Shown here: positions 1 through 8,580 of the stretch, piece after piece
How positions within the stretch are numbered: the first letter of the stretch is position 1
Layout: each line of letters begins with the position of its first letter
Assembly (NCBI GenBank): GCA_964510065.1
Contig: CAZEAC010000011.1
Span: forward strand, 1 to 64,000
Length of the DNA: 64,000 bases
Reading direction: 5' to 3'
Source: CAZEAC01 sp964510065
GTDB lineage: Bacteria; Bdellovibrionota_C; UBA2361; CAIXSY01
Position numbers and translations under genes: made by a program
Notes under the pieces: model-generated
Seen by the model: only the letters and a program-made list of their open reading frames with translations
What the model was told of the DNA's origin: nothing
Database searches by the model: none

Positions 1-66
1 TGTGCTCCCTGTGGTTTACTTTTCTTTATAAAACCACAGAGGCTCAGAGGACACCGAGGTAGGGGA
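1..66. repeat. CTCTGTG palindromic repeat, copy 1 (left arm cut by window edge)
   Basis: The core CTGTGGTTT ... AAACCACAGAG is followed by CTCAGAGGACACCGAG. The same inverted-repeat unit recurs at about 11590, 19142, 27192 and 37569, always outside clear genes. It can form a hairpin with an AT-rich loop. The left arm is incomplete because the window begins inside it. Confidence 0.8.
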
Positions 67-90
67 AAACGAAATACTTTGGCGATGCCT

Positions 91-168
91 CCGCTCTCTC
101 CGCGACTCCTGTGTGATTTTTTACTCTTAGAAATAGAAAAATTCACACAGGAGTCGCGAAGAGCGCGG
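91..168. repeat. Long imperfect hairpin
   Basis: The arms at 91-119 and 140-168 are complementary over nearly 29 bases, with the shared part CGCGACTCCTGTGTGA and its complement around an AT-rich loop. It directly follows the first CTCTGTG repeat and lies 35 bases beyond the deacetylase stop codon. It could act as a terminator for that gene or be a separate palindromic repeat. The arm sequence differs from the CTCTGTG family. Confidence 0.7.
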
Positions 169-203
169 AGATGGGAATGGAAAGGTATTTAGTTTACAAA
201 GTA

Positions 204-1259
204 CTAGTCCGTAATTACTGCCACCTTCTTGTAGTGCAAATACGATTCAAGCCCACTCAATTTCCACTTAAACGCTTCCAGATTATCAAAGTAATTCACA
301 AACACTCGCGGAAGCGCTGCAAGATGATCTGCATGCTCGAGAAATATATGCCCGTAGCGCGTGGTGGCAGCACTTACATAGCCGCACTCGATGGCGGCCC
401 TAAACTCACGTTGACTCGCCTGACCTCTTTCGCCAAACGGGTAGGAAAAGTGCCGGACTTCCTTCTGAATTTGCGCTTCCAAGATTCGCTTTGAGTCTAT
501 AAGTTCCATTCCCAACTCCGCATCGCTCAATGTAGAAAGTGACGGATGCGAAACCGTGTGCGCTCCGATAGTAATTAGTGGATGGCGGCCCAATTTCTGC
601 ACTTCTGGCCACGAAAGCGCGTCCTCTTCATATGAATATTTCACACTAGCGCGCGCAGATATTTCGCGCATAATTTCATGCTGTTTGGCGGGCGTGAGCG
701 TCTTAAAAATCGCGTTACATTCGATGAATGCACGCTTTTTTTCGGCTGCACTGGAAAGCGGCCAATGATAATGGATATTGTTTGCGAAAAACTCAACCGC
801 ATCAAGCCGCTTGAAAATTTCGCCCTGCGCATACCACCAAAGCTCCGCGGTTCGTTCAACTACGCCAGTGGTAACATAGATTGTTGCTGGAACCTTGTAG
901 CGCTCAAGAATAGGTAACGCACAGGTGAGATTATCACGGTAACCATCATCGAAAGTCACGACGAGCGTTCGCGGCGGCACCCTCCCGTCACGAAGTTCAG
1001 AGATTGCTTGATCAAGGGAGACGCAGCGAAAGCGCTTAGAAACCAATCGCATCTGTTCCTCAAACCTATCACGCTGCACCGAGAGCTCTATGTTCGGCAG
1101 AAAGGCACTCTCATCAGTTCGTAATGCTTCTGGTGTAACTCGGTGATAGAGGAGCGCAGAGATAGCGCCTCCAAAAGCGCCAGAACAGAAGCGCAGCGCC
1201 GAGGAGGCAAACATCTGCCTTGTCGCATGACGCAGTCCTCCTGGTATTGCCTGATACAT
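204..1259 (-). CDS. Polysaccharide deacetylase family protein
   Basis: This 351-aa protein has the NodB-homology deacetylase signature. TFDDGYRDN near residue 103 carries the catalytic and metal-binding aspartates, GAHTVSHPSL near 234 supplies the metal-binding histidines, and HFSYPFGE near 270 matches the later conserved motif. Such enzymes remove N-acetyl groups from chitin-like, peptidoglycan or exopolysaccharide chains. The N-terminus has a weak hydrophobic stretch (residues 16-38) that may anchor it to the membrane. A start at residue 16 is also possible, as no strong ribosome binding site decides it. No polysaccharide operon surrounds it, so the substrate is unknown. The stop codon lies in a CTAG tetranucleotide. 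Confidence 0.85.
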   Translation of the reverse strand: MYQAIPGGLRHATRQMFASSALRFCSGAFGGAISALLYHRVTPEALRTDESAFLPNIELSVQRDRFEEQMRLVSKRFRCVSLDQAISELRDGRVPPRTLVVTFDDGYRDNLTCALPILERYKVPATIYVTTGVVERTAELWWYAQGEIFKRLDAVEFFANNIHYHWPLSSAAEKKRAFIECNAIFKTLTPAKQHEIMREISARASVKYSYEEDALSWPEVQKLGRHPLITIGAHTVSHPSLSTLSDAELGMELIDSKRILEAQIQKEVRHFSYPFGERGQASQREFRAAIECGYVSAATTRYGHIFLEHADHLAALPRVFVNYFDNLEAFKWKLSGLESYLHYKKVAVITD

Positions 1260-1431
1260 CTCTTTCTAGAATATGAAATTCCAGTACATTTACGTGCTTA
1301 TATAGTAGATCACATTATTACTCATTTTAAAGCACTGTCCTGAAAATAAAGCACCGGAATGTAAAGCAGCGTGGTATTCAAGCCGACTCTATTACCTGCG
1401 GCAATAGTATTTTTTAACGTTCTGGAAAACC

Positions 1432-1665
1432 ATGCGCTTAGGAAACCTTAAAGAATGGGGCCAAACCCCTTCCAAGACCATGGTCGGACGGGCCCTAGGC
1501 CGTGCCTCAGCCCGAGTAAACAGCTTTCATCGACAGCTCGAAGCCGAACGAAATGCCGAAAGGCTGACTAAGTTTCTCTTTGCATTTAGTGGTCTATGCG
1601 TTGCAGCAAGCCTCTTCCTTGCGGCGTTTGTCTTAAATAAGAGTGGATTCTTGGGAAGGTTTTAG
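1432..1665 (+). CDS. Small single-span membrane protein, unknown function
   Basis: The 77-aa product has a basic, polar first half and one hydrophobic segment at about residues 47-68 (LFAFSGLCVAASLFLAAFVL), followed by a short tail. The likely topology is a cytoplasmic N-terminus with one membrane span. GGA lies about 9 bases before the ATG. No family was recognised. It stands alone, divergent from the deacetylase. Confidence 0.55.
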   Translation: MRLGNLKEWGQTPSKTMVGRALGRASARVNSFHRQLEAERNAERLTKFLFAFSGLCVAASLFLAAFVLNKSGFLGRF

Positions 1666-1844
1666 CTTACTCTAAGCTTTACTCCCTTAGTTATTTCACA
1701 TTGAACTGTTCCCGCTATCGATGACCTCTTGGCGACTTCGGCACTCTTGTGTCTTTAGTATCCAGAAATTTCGCTTAAAATTCGACTTCGTTGTTTAAGA
1801 ATGTGGCTGTGGTACTGTAAACTCGTCGAGTTTAGCGGCGGTAT

Positions 1845-2648
1845 ATGCAGTCAAATAGTCCACAATCGGATAATGCAGCGCGAAAAAATTATACGCCTGT
1901 TCATTCTCTCAAATCCACGTTGCCGAACGTAAAAAGGGATATTTTCGGAACTCTTTCGCTCCCGCCACATCAGACTAAGAAGTTTGAAGTTAGCATCGAG
2001 TCCGAACGGATGTTCATCGCGGACCCGGGCCAGGCATTCGCTAGTACGTACACCGACGCTGAGGGCCTAAAATCTTGGTGCAGCAAAACCAAAATCAATA
2101 AAAATTCTTTCCGTGCACTAAACGGAAAATGGTGTCTCGAGATAGCGATGCCTTCGTCTCACAAAGGAGATGATATTCTAATTTACAGCGTACGCGGTAC
2201 CGCTCAAGTAGATTCGAAGTTGGCACAGCGGCGATTGGTATGGAGTCAGAAGCATGAGATTCAGATTGATACGGCGCAATTCTGTATCGCTGATGCAGGA
2301 AGACTGCTCGCGGAAGCCACGCCACATGGTTGGCATTCCTTTATTGATGGGGTCCTAGATCCGGCTTTCGATTCAGGAATTATCGATCGCACCCGTTCGA
2401 CTGAGATGCAAGAACTGCATGATAGATTCACATCAGCTCGAAGAGAGCCGGTAAGTGCGCGTTTTCAGAAACTTGCTGAGCTCGTTCGAACAACAGAAGA
2501 TATCTCTCCAATACTTAATGACGTGGGAGTAATTAAAAGTGGAATCTTAGGAAGGCTCGGGTCTGATGGGTTTTTCCCATTGAGAGTCCTCAAGAATGAT
2601 CAGGGCTACGCCGTTGCATTTGAGCTGTTGTTAAGATTAGGCGAATAG
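1845..2648 (+). CDS. Hypothetical protein with a repeated I-A-D-[PA]-G motif
   Basis: The 267-aa soluble protein lacks a signal peptide. A motif occurs twice: VSIESERMFIADPGQAFAS near residue 50 and IQIDTAQFCIADAGRLLAEA near 145, each followed by about 50 residues of beta-rich sequence. This suggests two copies of one small domain. The pattern of a beta strand followed by h-x-h-x-D-P/A-G faintly resembles DUF4241-type domains, but that comparison is from memory and weak. Position 1845 is the first ATG, with a GGCGG stretch upstream. It ends 45 bases before the Tat-exported protein on the same strand, so the two may be co-transcribed. Confidence 0.65.
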   Translation: MQSNSPQSDNAARKNYTPVHSLKSTLPNVKRDIFGTLSLPPHQTKKFEVSIESERMFIADPGQAFASTYTDAEGLKSWCSKTKINKNSFRALNGKWCLEIAMPSSHKGDDILIYSVRGTAQVDSKLAQRRLVWSQKHEIQIDTAQFCIADAGRLLAEATPHGWHSFIDGVLDPAFDSGIIDRTRSTEMQELHDRFTSARREPVSARFQKLAELVRTTEDISPILNDVGVIKSGILGRLGSDGFFPLRVLKNDQGYAVAFELLLRLGE

Positions 2649-2693
2649 GGGGCCCTTTCGCTTCGCTCGGTGTGACTTAAGGGAACTTGCAGG

Positions 2694-4265
2694 ATGATTC
2701 AGCAGACAAAAGACACCGGAGTAACACGGCGCGATTTTCTTCGCACGACCAGCACGGGGTTTTCAGCCCTCTTGGCGCAATATTCACCTCTTGTTAGAGC
2801 CGCGCAATCGCTCTGCGCAAAAAGCTTGCCCCCAACTTCAGAAGTTCCTGTATATGCTTACGGCGCGATGCACGCGCTCACCGGTTTTATTGCAAATAGC
2901 TCTCTATTAGTTGAACACTTTGCGACCAGCGTGCCTGGCATGACCAAAGATCAATTTGAGTTTTTTATCGCTCAACAGTTTTTTCACAGCAGCGACATTC
3001 TCGATTTAGCTCCGTTTCATCGCGGACTATTAGATGAATTCGCCGCGTTGGCGCACCCTTCCGAGCTTCATGCTCATAGAGAAGTATTCAACTGCTACCA
3101 AAACGAACTCTCATATATGTTAAATCCGATACTCACACCACTCCCCCAAAAGGAGCCTGCGTCGGGGTCCGCAAGAAGGGAGTACGTTCACCGATTGCTT
3201 CATCAATATTACTCAACCTGCGGCAGGCAGCCTCCAGAGCTCTGCGCAGCAGAGATCGAGCAAGGCTGGCGCTATCTGCAGAAGCGATGGAAGCATGCGG
3301 ACTCGCTTGCCAGAAGTTCTTCTTTTGTCGAATATCTACGCTCGGGCGAAGCTGACAATGAGGATAGCATCATTACAAGCCTTCTCTTTCAGCGGGACGA
3401 AAATGAACTTCGTGAATTTGGCGTACTCGTGAATGATTTCACCAATCGTAAGCTAGCCGATTTGACGCCAGATCGCGATGCAAAGGCAATTTATGTATAT
3501 GCACTCAGCTACACCGACCATTTTTCTGCTTACTCAGGACGAATGGAATCTATTCTTGCACAATTGCGAGAAACTTTCGCGCCAGCGACAAGCTTGCCCT
3601 TCGATGAGAATTCGGTCGCAAAGCGCGTGCTGGGCGCAATTCAAGCCGGGTCGTTTGAGGGTATCTTTTCATTAAGTCCTGATCATCCTCTCTTGGATCA
3701 TATGGACCTGGTCAATCGCGCACGGCTCGAGCTCCTTCCGCATGCACGCAAGCACGCCAAAGGTCCGATAACTAGGTCAGAGCTGATCGAGAAGTTAGAA
3801 GCATCGATACAAAGACTTTCCAATTTAGGGCTTAATGCGCCACCAGAACTCGCTGGGCAGGTCGTTAGCAGTCTTCGGGATCAACCCATTGCCGAAGGTG
3901 TCCAGCAAGCCTTTGAAGACATTCATCAAGCAGACCCGCAACGATTTCGGCAGTCACCCCAGGAAGGGATCCCCGAACTACGCTGCCGAAAGCTCACTGA
4001 CTTCGAATTCATTGATTTCTTATGCGAACGGGGCGAGGTCATCGCGCGACTTAGTCACGTAGTATCCCCGCCAGAACCGATTCTTTTTTTCCAGTGTTGG
4101 CACAATCCGATAGTGACAAGAAGGGTCTTAGCGCACCGGCTGCGCCCGTCCCTTGGTGAGCTATTTACCGCGCTTCTCACCGGGAACGAATCGATAGTCT
4201 TTCCAAAGAGATTTCGCTTCTTCGATACAAATTCTGCAGCGGCGCCTTTACCTGGCCTTTCTTAG
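2694..4265 (+). CDS. Tat-exported protein of unknown function
   Basis: The 523-aa product begins with a twin-arginine signal (TRRDFLR at residues 11-17, then a hydrophobic stretch ending near VRAAQS), so it is probably exported folded to the periplasm. The rest is mostly alpha-helical with many charged residues and no familiar domain. A helix-rich middle part includes REYVHRLLHQYYSTCGRQPPEL. Tat signals usually accompany cofactor-bearing or complex-forming proteins, but no cofactor motif is visible. AGGGA lies upstream of the ATG. It follows the 267-aa gene closely and may share its transcript. Confidence 0.7.
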   Translation: MIQQTKDTGVTRRDFLRTTSTGFSALLAQYSPLVRAAQSLCAKSLPPTSEVPVYAYGAMHALTGFIANSSLLVEHFATSVPGMTKDQFEFFIAQQFFHSSDILDLAPFHRGLLDEFAALAHPSELHAHREVFNCYQNELSYMLNPILTPLPQKEPASGSARREYVHRLLHQYYSTCGRQPPELCAAEIEQGWRYLQKRWKHADSLARSSSFVEYLRSGEADNEDSIITSLLFQRDENELREFGVLVNDFTNRKLADLTPDRDAKAIYVYALSYTDHFSAYSGRMESILAQLRETFAPATSLPFDENSVAKRVLGAIQAGSFEGIFSLSPDHPLLDHMDLVNRARLELLPHARKHAKGPITRSELIEKLEASIQRLSNLGLNAPPELAGQVVSSLRDQPIAEGVQQAFEDIHQADPQRFRQSPQEGIPELRCRKLTDFEFIDFLCERGEVIARLSHVVSPPEPILFFQCWHNPIVTRRVLAHRLRPSLGELFTALLTGNESIVFPKRFRFFDTNSAAAPLPGLS

Positions 4266-4514
4266 ATAGCGGCACATGTGCATTTGCAGCCCTGTCTACG
4301 GGCGCACCCTAGCCGCAGAGACCTAGAGCAAGCAAGGGACTATAGCGTGCCTGTGCTGTGCCTTACGAGAAACATCTGTCGCCAGACCTAAAATATCTTT
4401 ACCTGCTACAACGCTGTAGCTGAGATAACTTGCTTTTCGCTATCTTGGACCTGGTCTGTATCTCACGCGCCTAAATGCGCGCTGGATAGTAGCATTCCAA
4501 GCCAGAGCAGGGAT

Positions 4515-5381
4515 ATGCAATCGCATTCCATCGGGGACTGCAATAAGATGGCGAGTATGTTTCTCCTCGCCCCTAAGAATGTCCGCGAGCACCTTGTCCA
4601 TGTTGTTGCAGCCTCGCCAGGAGCCGAAATAAGTGAAATTCTCCGTCAGGTCCGCGCAAGAATCGGTAAGGTTTCCCGACAAGCCGTTCATAAAGAGCTG
4701 CGTCGGCTACTTGCTGAGCAGGTCCTCACAAAAGCCCGGCGCACTTACGCGCTCAGCCTCCCCTGGCTTTGGGAGTCGCAGGAACGGCTAAACTCGCTCG
4801 TGGAAGCTCAGATGAAATCTGAAGCAGTTGCCGTGTTCCTTCCCGAAAGGAGAAAGAGTAGGAGCTGGCGCTTCACAAGTCTACTTCGCCTTAAAATATA
4901 CTGGTCTCAACTCGTCTTGGTCTGTTTGGCGAATTCGCGACAGAAGGTGCTCTTTAGCTGGAATCCACATGCCTGGTTCTATCTCTTGCTAGAGCAGCAT
5001 GAGGAGCAGCTGTTGCGCTCCATTCGCCGGCTGAATGCGCGGATGTTTAAAATGGTGGGGTCCAGTTCACCACTCGATAAGATTCAAGAGCGGTTCTGGC
5101 GTGGGAAAGAGTTTCGACACGCGTTCGCTCCCGGCCCATTTAGAGGCGAGAAACAGAGATACTTCAGCGTAATCGACGATTACATCATCTCATTCGCAAT
5201 ACCGGCCGCCACACGTAATGAACTTGATCTTTTTTATGCGAAACATAAAACACTGAGCCCACAATCAAATTCAGAGCTGATCGCGGTACTTTCAAGGAAG
5301 CGTCCGGTGCGCCTTACCATAACTCACGATCCGCTCGAGGCCGCAAAAATTAAACTTAAATTTAACGAGTACTTTGATTAA
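4515..5381 (+). CDS. Winged-helix-like DNA-binding protein
   Basis: The 288-aa protein has a likely N-terminal winged helix: ISEILRQVRARIGKVSRQAVHKELRRLLAEQVLTKARRTYAL near residues 36-78 reads as helix-turn-helix plus wing, as in TrmB/PadR-like or other transcription regulators. The C-terminal 200 residues are of unknown fold, contain a hydrophobic helix (IYWSQLVLVCLANSR) and could be a sensor part. AGGG precedes the chosen ATG, while a start at residue 12 or 15 is possible. It is convergent with the following gene, with a palindromic element between them. Confidence 0.6.
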   Translation: MQSHSIGDCNKMASMFLLAPKNVREHLVHVVAASPGAEISEILRQVRARIGKVSRQAVHKELRRLLAEQVLTKARRTYALSLPWLWESQERLNSLVEAQMKSEAVAVFLPERRKSRSWRFTSLLRLKIYWSQLVLVCLANSRQKVLFSWNPHAWFYLLLEQHEEQLLRSIRRLNARMFKMVGSSSPLDKIQERFWRGKEFRHAFAPGPFRGEKQRYFSVIDDYIISFAIPAATRNELDLFYAKHKTLSPQSNSELIAVLSRKRPVRLTITHDPLEAAKIKLKFNEYFD

Positions 5382-5382
5382 C

Positions 5383-5508
5383 TAGTGTCTGTCCCTGAAT
5401 GCCACCTTATTGGAGCCGCCTTCGCGTAGCATGCTAGCATTTTCGAGTAGTTCCGCGAACTACGGCGCATAGTTTCTGCCATGTTTTTATCAAACGGACA
5501 GAAACTAA
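5383..5508. repeat. CTAG-type palindromic element between convergent genes
   Basis: The left end CTAGTGTCTGTCC (5383 on) is imperfectly complementary to the right end GGACAGAAACTAAC (about 5495-5508). An inner perfect hairpin, GTAGTTCCGCGAACTAC, sits near 5438-5454. The element fills the gap between two convergent genes and its right end overlaps the minus-strand stop codon. This is a weaker member of the group seen at 20129, 20440, 28746, 45890, 48927 and 49698. Confidence 0.5.
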
Positions 5509-6008
5509 CTAAGATTCCGCGACAGCTTCAATTTTAGGTCGCCGAGGCAGCGGCCGCTGACCCAGCCGAACTGCTCACTTTTTACTGCCTGCACAAGATA
5601 CTCCGCGCCTTTGGGTGTCATCTCGAGACGCCGGACGGTCTCACACTTCAACTCGGTTGGACCGTTTTTGTCGCCAAGACCTACGGCGCTGGTTTCAATT
5701 TTATACTCGACAAGCCCCGCCGCCACAAAAGGTTGCCACTCGTTAAACTCTGCCGGCTGGTCACCCATCGGATATGGTTGGCCCCATCTTATGACGCAAT
5801 TTGAGGTATGTGCAAAAACAGCGCACCCAGATGCATATCGAAGCAGTGGAACTTCTCCCATATCGCTATACTCCAAACGCGATGCGTTAAAAAGGTGCAG
5901 CTCCTGCAATAGCGCGTCCAATGCTTTCCAGACTGTACCGCCTCGCGTCAGCGCTGGAAGTTCCATTCGTTTGCCAAATTGCCGATTATGCTCTCTTGAT
6001 TGACTCAT
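5505..6008 (-). CDS. Hypothetical protein
   Basis: The 167-aa soluble protein has no signal peptide or membrane span and was not recognised. Its C-terminal half contains ETVRRLEMTPKGAEYLVQAVKSEQ, which could be a winged-helix wing region, so DNA binding is possible but unproved. A strong GGAGG ribosome binding site lies 5 bases before the ATG at 6008, making the start secure. It converges on the gene ending at 5381. Confidence 0.65.
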   Translation of the reverse strand: MSQSREHNRQFGKRMELPALTRGGTVWKALDALLQELHLFNASRLEYSDMGEVPLLRYASGCAVFAHTSNCVIRWGQPYPMGDQPAEFNEWQPFVAAGLVEYKIETSAVGLGDKNGPTELKCETVRRLEMTPKGAEYLVQAVKSEQFGWVSGRCLGDLKLKLSRNLS

Positions 6009-6473
6009 AAGACCTCCCTAATACTCATTCCACGAGAGTAAATTAAGCGGCGAGAATGAGGATCAAAATTCGCGTATCGTATCGATTTGTAAATTATTAG
6101 TTTACTTGGAGATGCCTCGCCACCAATCGATAAGAAGTATCATAAAATCTCGCGGCACTAATTCGAACTTCTCACGGGCTTCGTAGCGAGAAAGCGTATG
6201 CTGACGAATGTCGAATCTCGAGAAAAGCGCAGTTAGTCGGCAGCTTACTTCGCCACAGTATAAACCGGTGGGAAGTCCGGGCCGGACTCTTTAACTACTC
6301 ATACGAAGTGGCTGTTTGTCTGACTTACGCCTGCGCGACTTTTCCAATTTTCGGCAAAGTTCACAACGCGAGAGGGCGATTAAAGGCAGCGTAGCTCCAA
6401 GATCAAATTGAATAAAGGCTTTACGTTGTAATCCAATTACTCACGACCCGCCCGCGCACAGAGTCAGCGAGCT
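6009..6473. other. Intergenic region with a possible gene remnant
   Basis: Between two minus-strand genes lies 465 bp without an accepted gene. On the minus strand an open stretch of about 60 codons ends at a TAA at 6102-6104 and reads plausibly (ending ARE KFELVPRDFMILLIDWW), but it has a stop codon upstream and no usable start. It may be the decayed 3' end of a gene or chance. Nothing else was recognised. Confidence 0.3.
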
Positions 6474-7769
6474 CTATCTCTTCCCAATTGGCGTATACGC
6501 AGCAGCGGTCGGACCGGTGTAGATCTGCCGCGGTCGGCCGATCTTCGTTCCGGGATCAGATGAAAGCTCCTTGGCCTGCGCAATCCAGCCGGGGAGCCGA
6601 CCCAACGCAAACATCGGCGTAAAGAAGTCGACTGGGATTCCCATGGTCTTGTAGATAATGCCACTATAGAAATCTACATTCGGGTACAGTTTACGCTCGA
6701 TAAAATAAGGATCGCTCAGCGCGGTTTGCTCGAGTTCCTGCGCGATATCGAGCAGCGGATCAGAGACTTTTAATTTCTTCAAAAGTTTATCCGCAGCAGT
6801 TTTAATGATCTTCGCGCGAGGATCAAAGTTCTTGTACACGCGATGCCCAAAGCCCATCAGCTTAAAGCCAGAATCTTTTTTCTTGGCCTTTTCTACAGAG
6901 TGCTTGACGTTGCCGCCATCTTCCTTGATTGCCTGCAACATCTCCAAGACTTCTTGATTCGCGCCGCCATGGAGTGGTCCCCAAAGCGCGCAGATCCCCG
7001 CCGCTACTGAAGCAAAAACGTTGGCCTGACTACTTCGAACAATGCGCACTGTCGAAGTCGAACAGTTCTGCTCATGATCGGCATGTAGAATTAACAGCAA
7101 ATTTAGCACATCGACAAAATCGCGATCGACTTCGTATTTTTCGACGGGCAGAGAGAACATCATGTGAAGAAAGTTTTCGCAGTAGTTCTTGGTATTATCA
7201 GGATACACAAAAGGACGGCCAGTCTTGCGTTTATACGTGTGCGCAATAAGCGTCGGAAGCTTCGCCAGCAGCCGAATACTGTTGAGATCGAATATCTCGT
7301 CCGGCGAGCCTTCATCACTCTGATAAAATGTTGAAAGCGCTGAAGTGACTGACGCCAACACACCCATCGGATGTGCATCAAGTGGAAACGCCTCGAAAAT
7401 CTTACGAAGGTCTTCGTGGATCATCGTATGGTGAGCCACATCCATCACGAACTCATCCAGCGCAGCCTGCACGGGAAGCTTGCCGTAGAGCAACAGGTAG
7501 GCCACCTCTAAAAAGGTTGACTTAACCGCGAGCTCCTCAATCGGGATTCCTCGATAGCGCAAGATTCCCTTGTCGCCATCAATAAAAGTAATCGTGCTCA
7601 AGCACGAGCCGGTATTCATGTAGCCGGGATCAAGACTTATAAAACCTGTCTTCGCGCGAAGCGTCGAAATATCAACAGCTTTTTCGCCCTCGCTTCCCTC
7701 GATTACCGGCAACTCAATCGCGGATGTTCCGTTCGCTGATGGAATTTCTAGCTTTGCAACCTTAGTCAT
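6474..7769 (-). CDS. gltA: Citrate synthase
   Basis: The 431-aa protein is a full-length citrate synthase of the bacterial type, condensing acetyl-CoA with oxaloacetate as the entry step of the TCA cycle in the cytoplasm. Family hallmarks are visible: GYMNTGSCLSTITFIDGDKGILRYRGIPIE near the N-terminus, GPLHGGANQEVLEML around residue 265 with an active-site histidine, and MGFGHRVYKNFDPRAKI near 308 with the second histidine. The C-terminal VDFYSGIIYKTMGIP and GRPRQIYTGP also match. The region upstream holds a near-perfect 22-bp palindrome about 130 bases before the start, which may be a repressor site for this gene. Confidence 0.97.
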   Translation of the reverse strand: MTKVAKLEIPSANGTSAIELPVIEGSEGEKAVDISTLRAKTGFISLDPGYMNTGSCLSTITFIDGDKGILRYRGIPIEELAVKSTFLEVAYLLLYGKLPVQAALDEFVMDVAHHTMIHEDLRKIFEAFPLDAHPMGVLASVTSALSTFYQSDEGSPDEIFDLNSIRLLAKLPTLIAHTYKRKTGRPFVYPDNTKNYCENFLHMMFSLPVEKYEVDRDFVDVLNLLLILHADHEQNCSTSTVRIVRSSQANVFASVAAGICALWGPLHGGANQEVLEMLQAIKEDGGNVKHSVEKAKKKDSGFKLMGFGHRVYKNFDPRAKIIKTAADKLLKKLKVSDPLLDIAQELEQTALSDPYFIERKLYPNVDFYSGIIYKTMGIPVDFFTPMFALGRLPGWIAQAKELSSDPGTKIGRPRQIYTGPTAAAYTPIGKR

Positions 7770-8132
7770 AAAATGGGCATGCCCCCCGGCAGCATAGTCG
7801 TTATGTCCCTAGCGTTTACCTCGCAAACTACGTGAAAATGTTCTGCGGTAATACAAAAACTTTCATGAGCTACGCAGGCTAAAATCCTGGAATAGTCATT
7901 AGAACGATCATTCTAATGCTTACTACCATAGATTCTAAGTCCGCTTCCAGAGATTTCGGCTTTTTTCGAAGAATTAATTAACGGAAACGTTTACTGATTA
8001 GGTTCGTTGGATATAAAGATGGTGCTTAACTTGGCGCACACTCTGGAGAGCACTTACTAGAACCTCGTTTGCCGATAAAAAAGGTGCTATTCTCGTGAGC
8101 ACCAAGCACTTCATACTACATGGGGACCGCAA
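7770..8132. other. Divergent intergenic region gltA / groES-like gene
   Basis: This 363-bp AT-rich region separates divergent genes and should hold both promoters. Besides the palindrome at 7897-7918 there is a short hairpin, GGTGCT ... AGCACC, at 8083-8103, 29 bases before the plus-strand gene. No promoter could be assigned with confidence. Confidence 0.5.
7897..7918. promoter_or_regulatory. 22-bp palindrome, candidate repressor operator
   Basis: The sequence CATTAGAACGATCATTCTAATG is symmetric except for one pair at the centre. Its size and form fit operators of TetR-type repressors. It lies about 130 bases upstream of gltA and 215 bases upstream of the GroES-like gene, between these divergent genes. 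A TetR-family gene lies 2.1 kb away at 10032. The link to either gene or to that regulator is inference. Confidence 0.5.
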
Positions 8133-8567
8133 GTGTCAGAAAGAAAACGCAGATCCGAACTTCTCTTTTCCTCTCGAACCGCACATGACCACGATGACGT
8201 CGTACTTGAGGACCTTTACCAGGACGTACCACAGATGAATGATTCGAAAAGAATTCGAAAAATTAACCCACTCGGCATGCGCGTGGTCGTCGGAATTAAA
8301 AAGGACACCAATGTCAGTGATGGCGGATTATACCTCCCGGAAGGATCCAAGCAAAACATGCAGGAGAGTCTTCTTGCCGAGGTAATCGAAGTCGCCAGCG
8401 CCGTAGACGAAAGCACACAAGAGGAAACCAATGTCAGTGGAATACCGCTTGGGGCGTTGGTCTTATTGCCAAAAACCGCCGGGACTAAGATTCCCTGGGA
8501 CGAAAATCTACGCATTGTAGAGACCAAAGAGATTCTCGCGGTGGTCCACGAAGTGAGCGTCACCTAG
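8133..8567 (+). CDS. GroES/Cpn10-family co-chaperonin-like protein
   Basis: Residues 40-140 match the Cpn10 fold: INPLGMRVVVGIKKDTNVSDGG, LYLPEGSKQNMQESLLAEVIEVA, PLGALVLLPKTAGTKIPWD and a final ILAVVHEV. GroES caps the GroEL folding chamber through its mobile loop; here the loop (TNVSDGGLYLPEGSKQ) is present but not canonical. No groEL follows, so this is probably a stand-alone paralogue. The open frame starts at a GTG giving an unusual charged 34-residue N-terminal extension; an internal ATG at 8235 (MNDSKRIRK) would give a normal-sized Cpn10. The start is not settled by a strong ribosome binding site. Confidence 0.8.
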   Translation: MSERKRRSELLFSSRTAHDHDDVVLEDLYQDVPQMNDSKRIRKINPLGMRVVVGIKKDTNVSDGGLYLPEGSKQNMQESLLAEVIEVASAVDESTQEETNVSGIPLGALVLLPKTAGTKIPWDENLRIVETKEILAVVHEVSVT

Positions 8568-8580
8568 CGGGAATTGCTCC

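Noticed and set aside
6102..6290. About 60-codon open stretch on the minus strand ending LLIDWWRGISK
   Set aside because: No start codon follows the upstream stop, and no family was recognised. It is noted only as a possible gene remnant.
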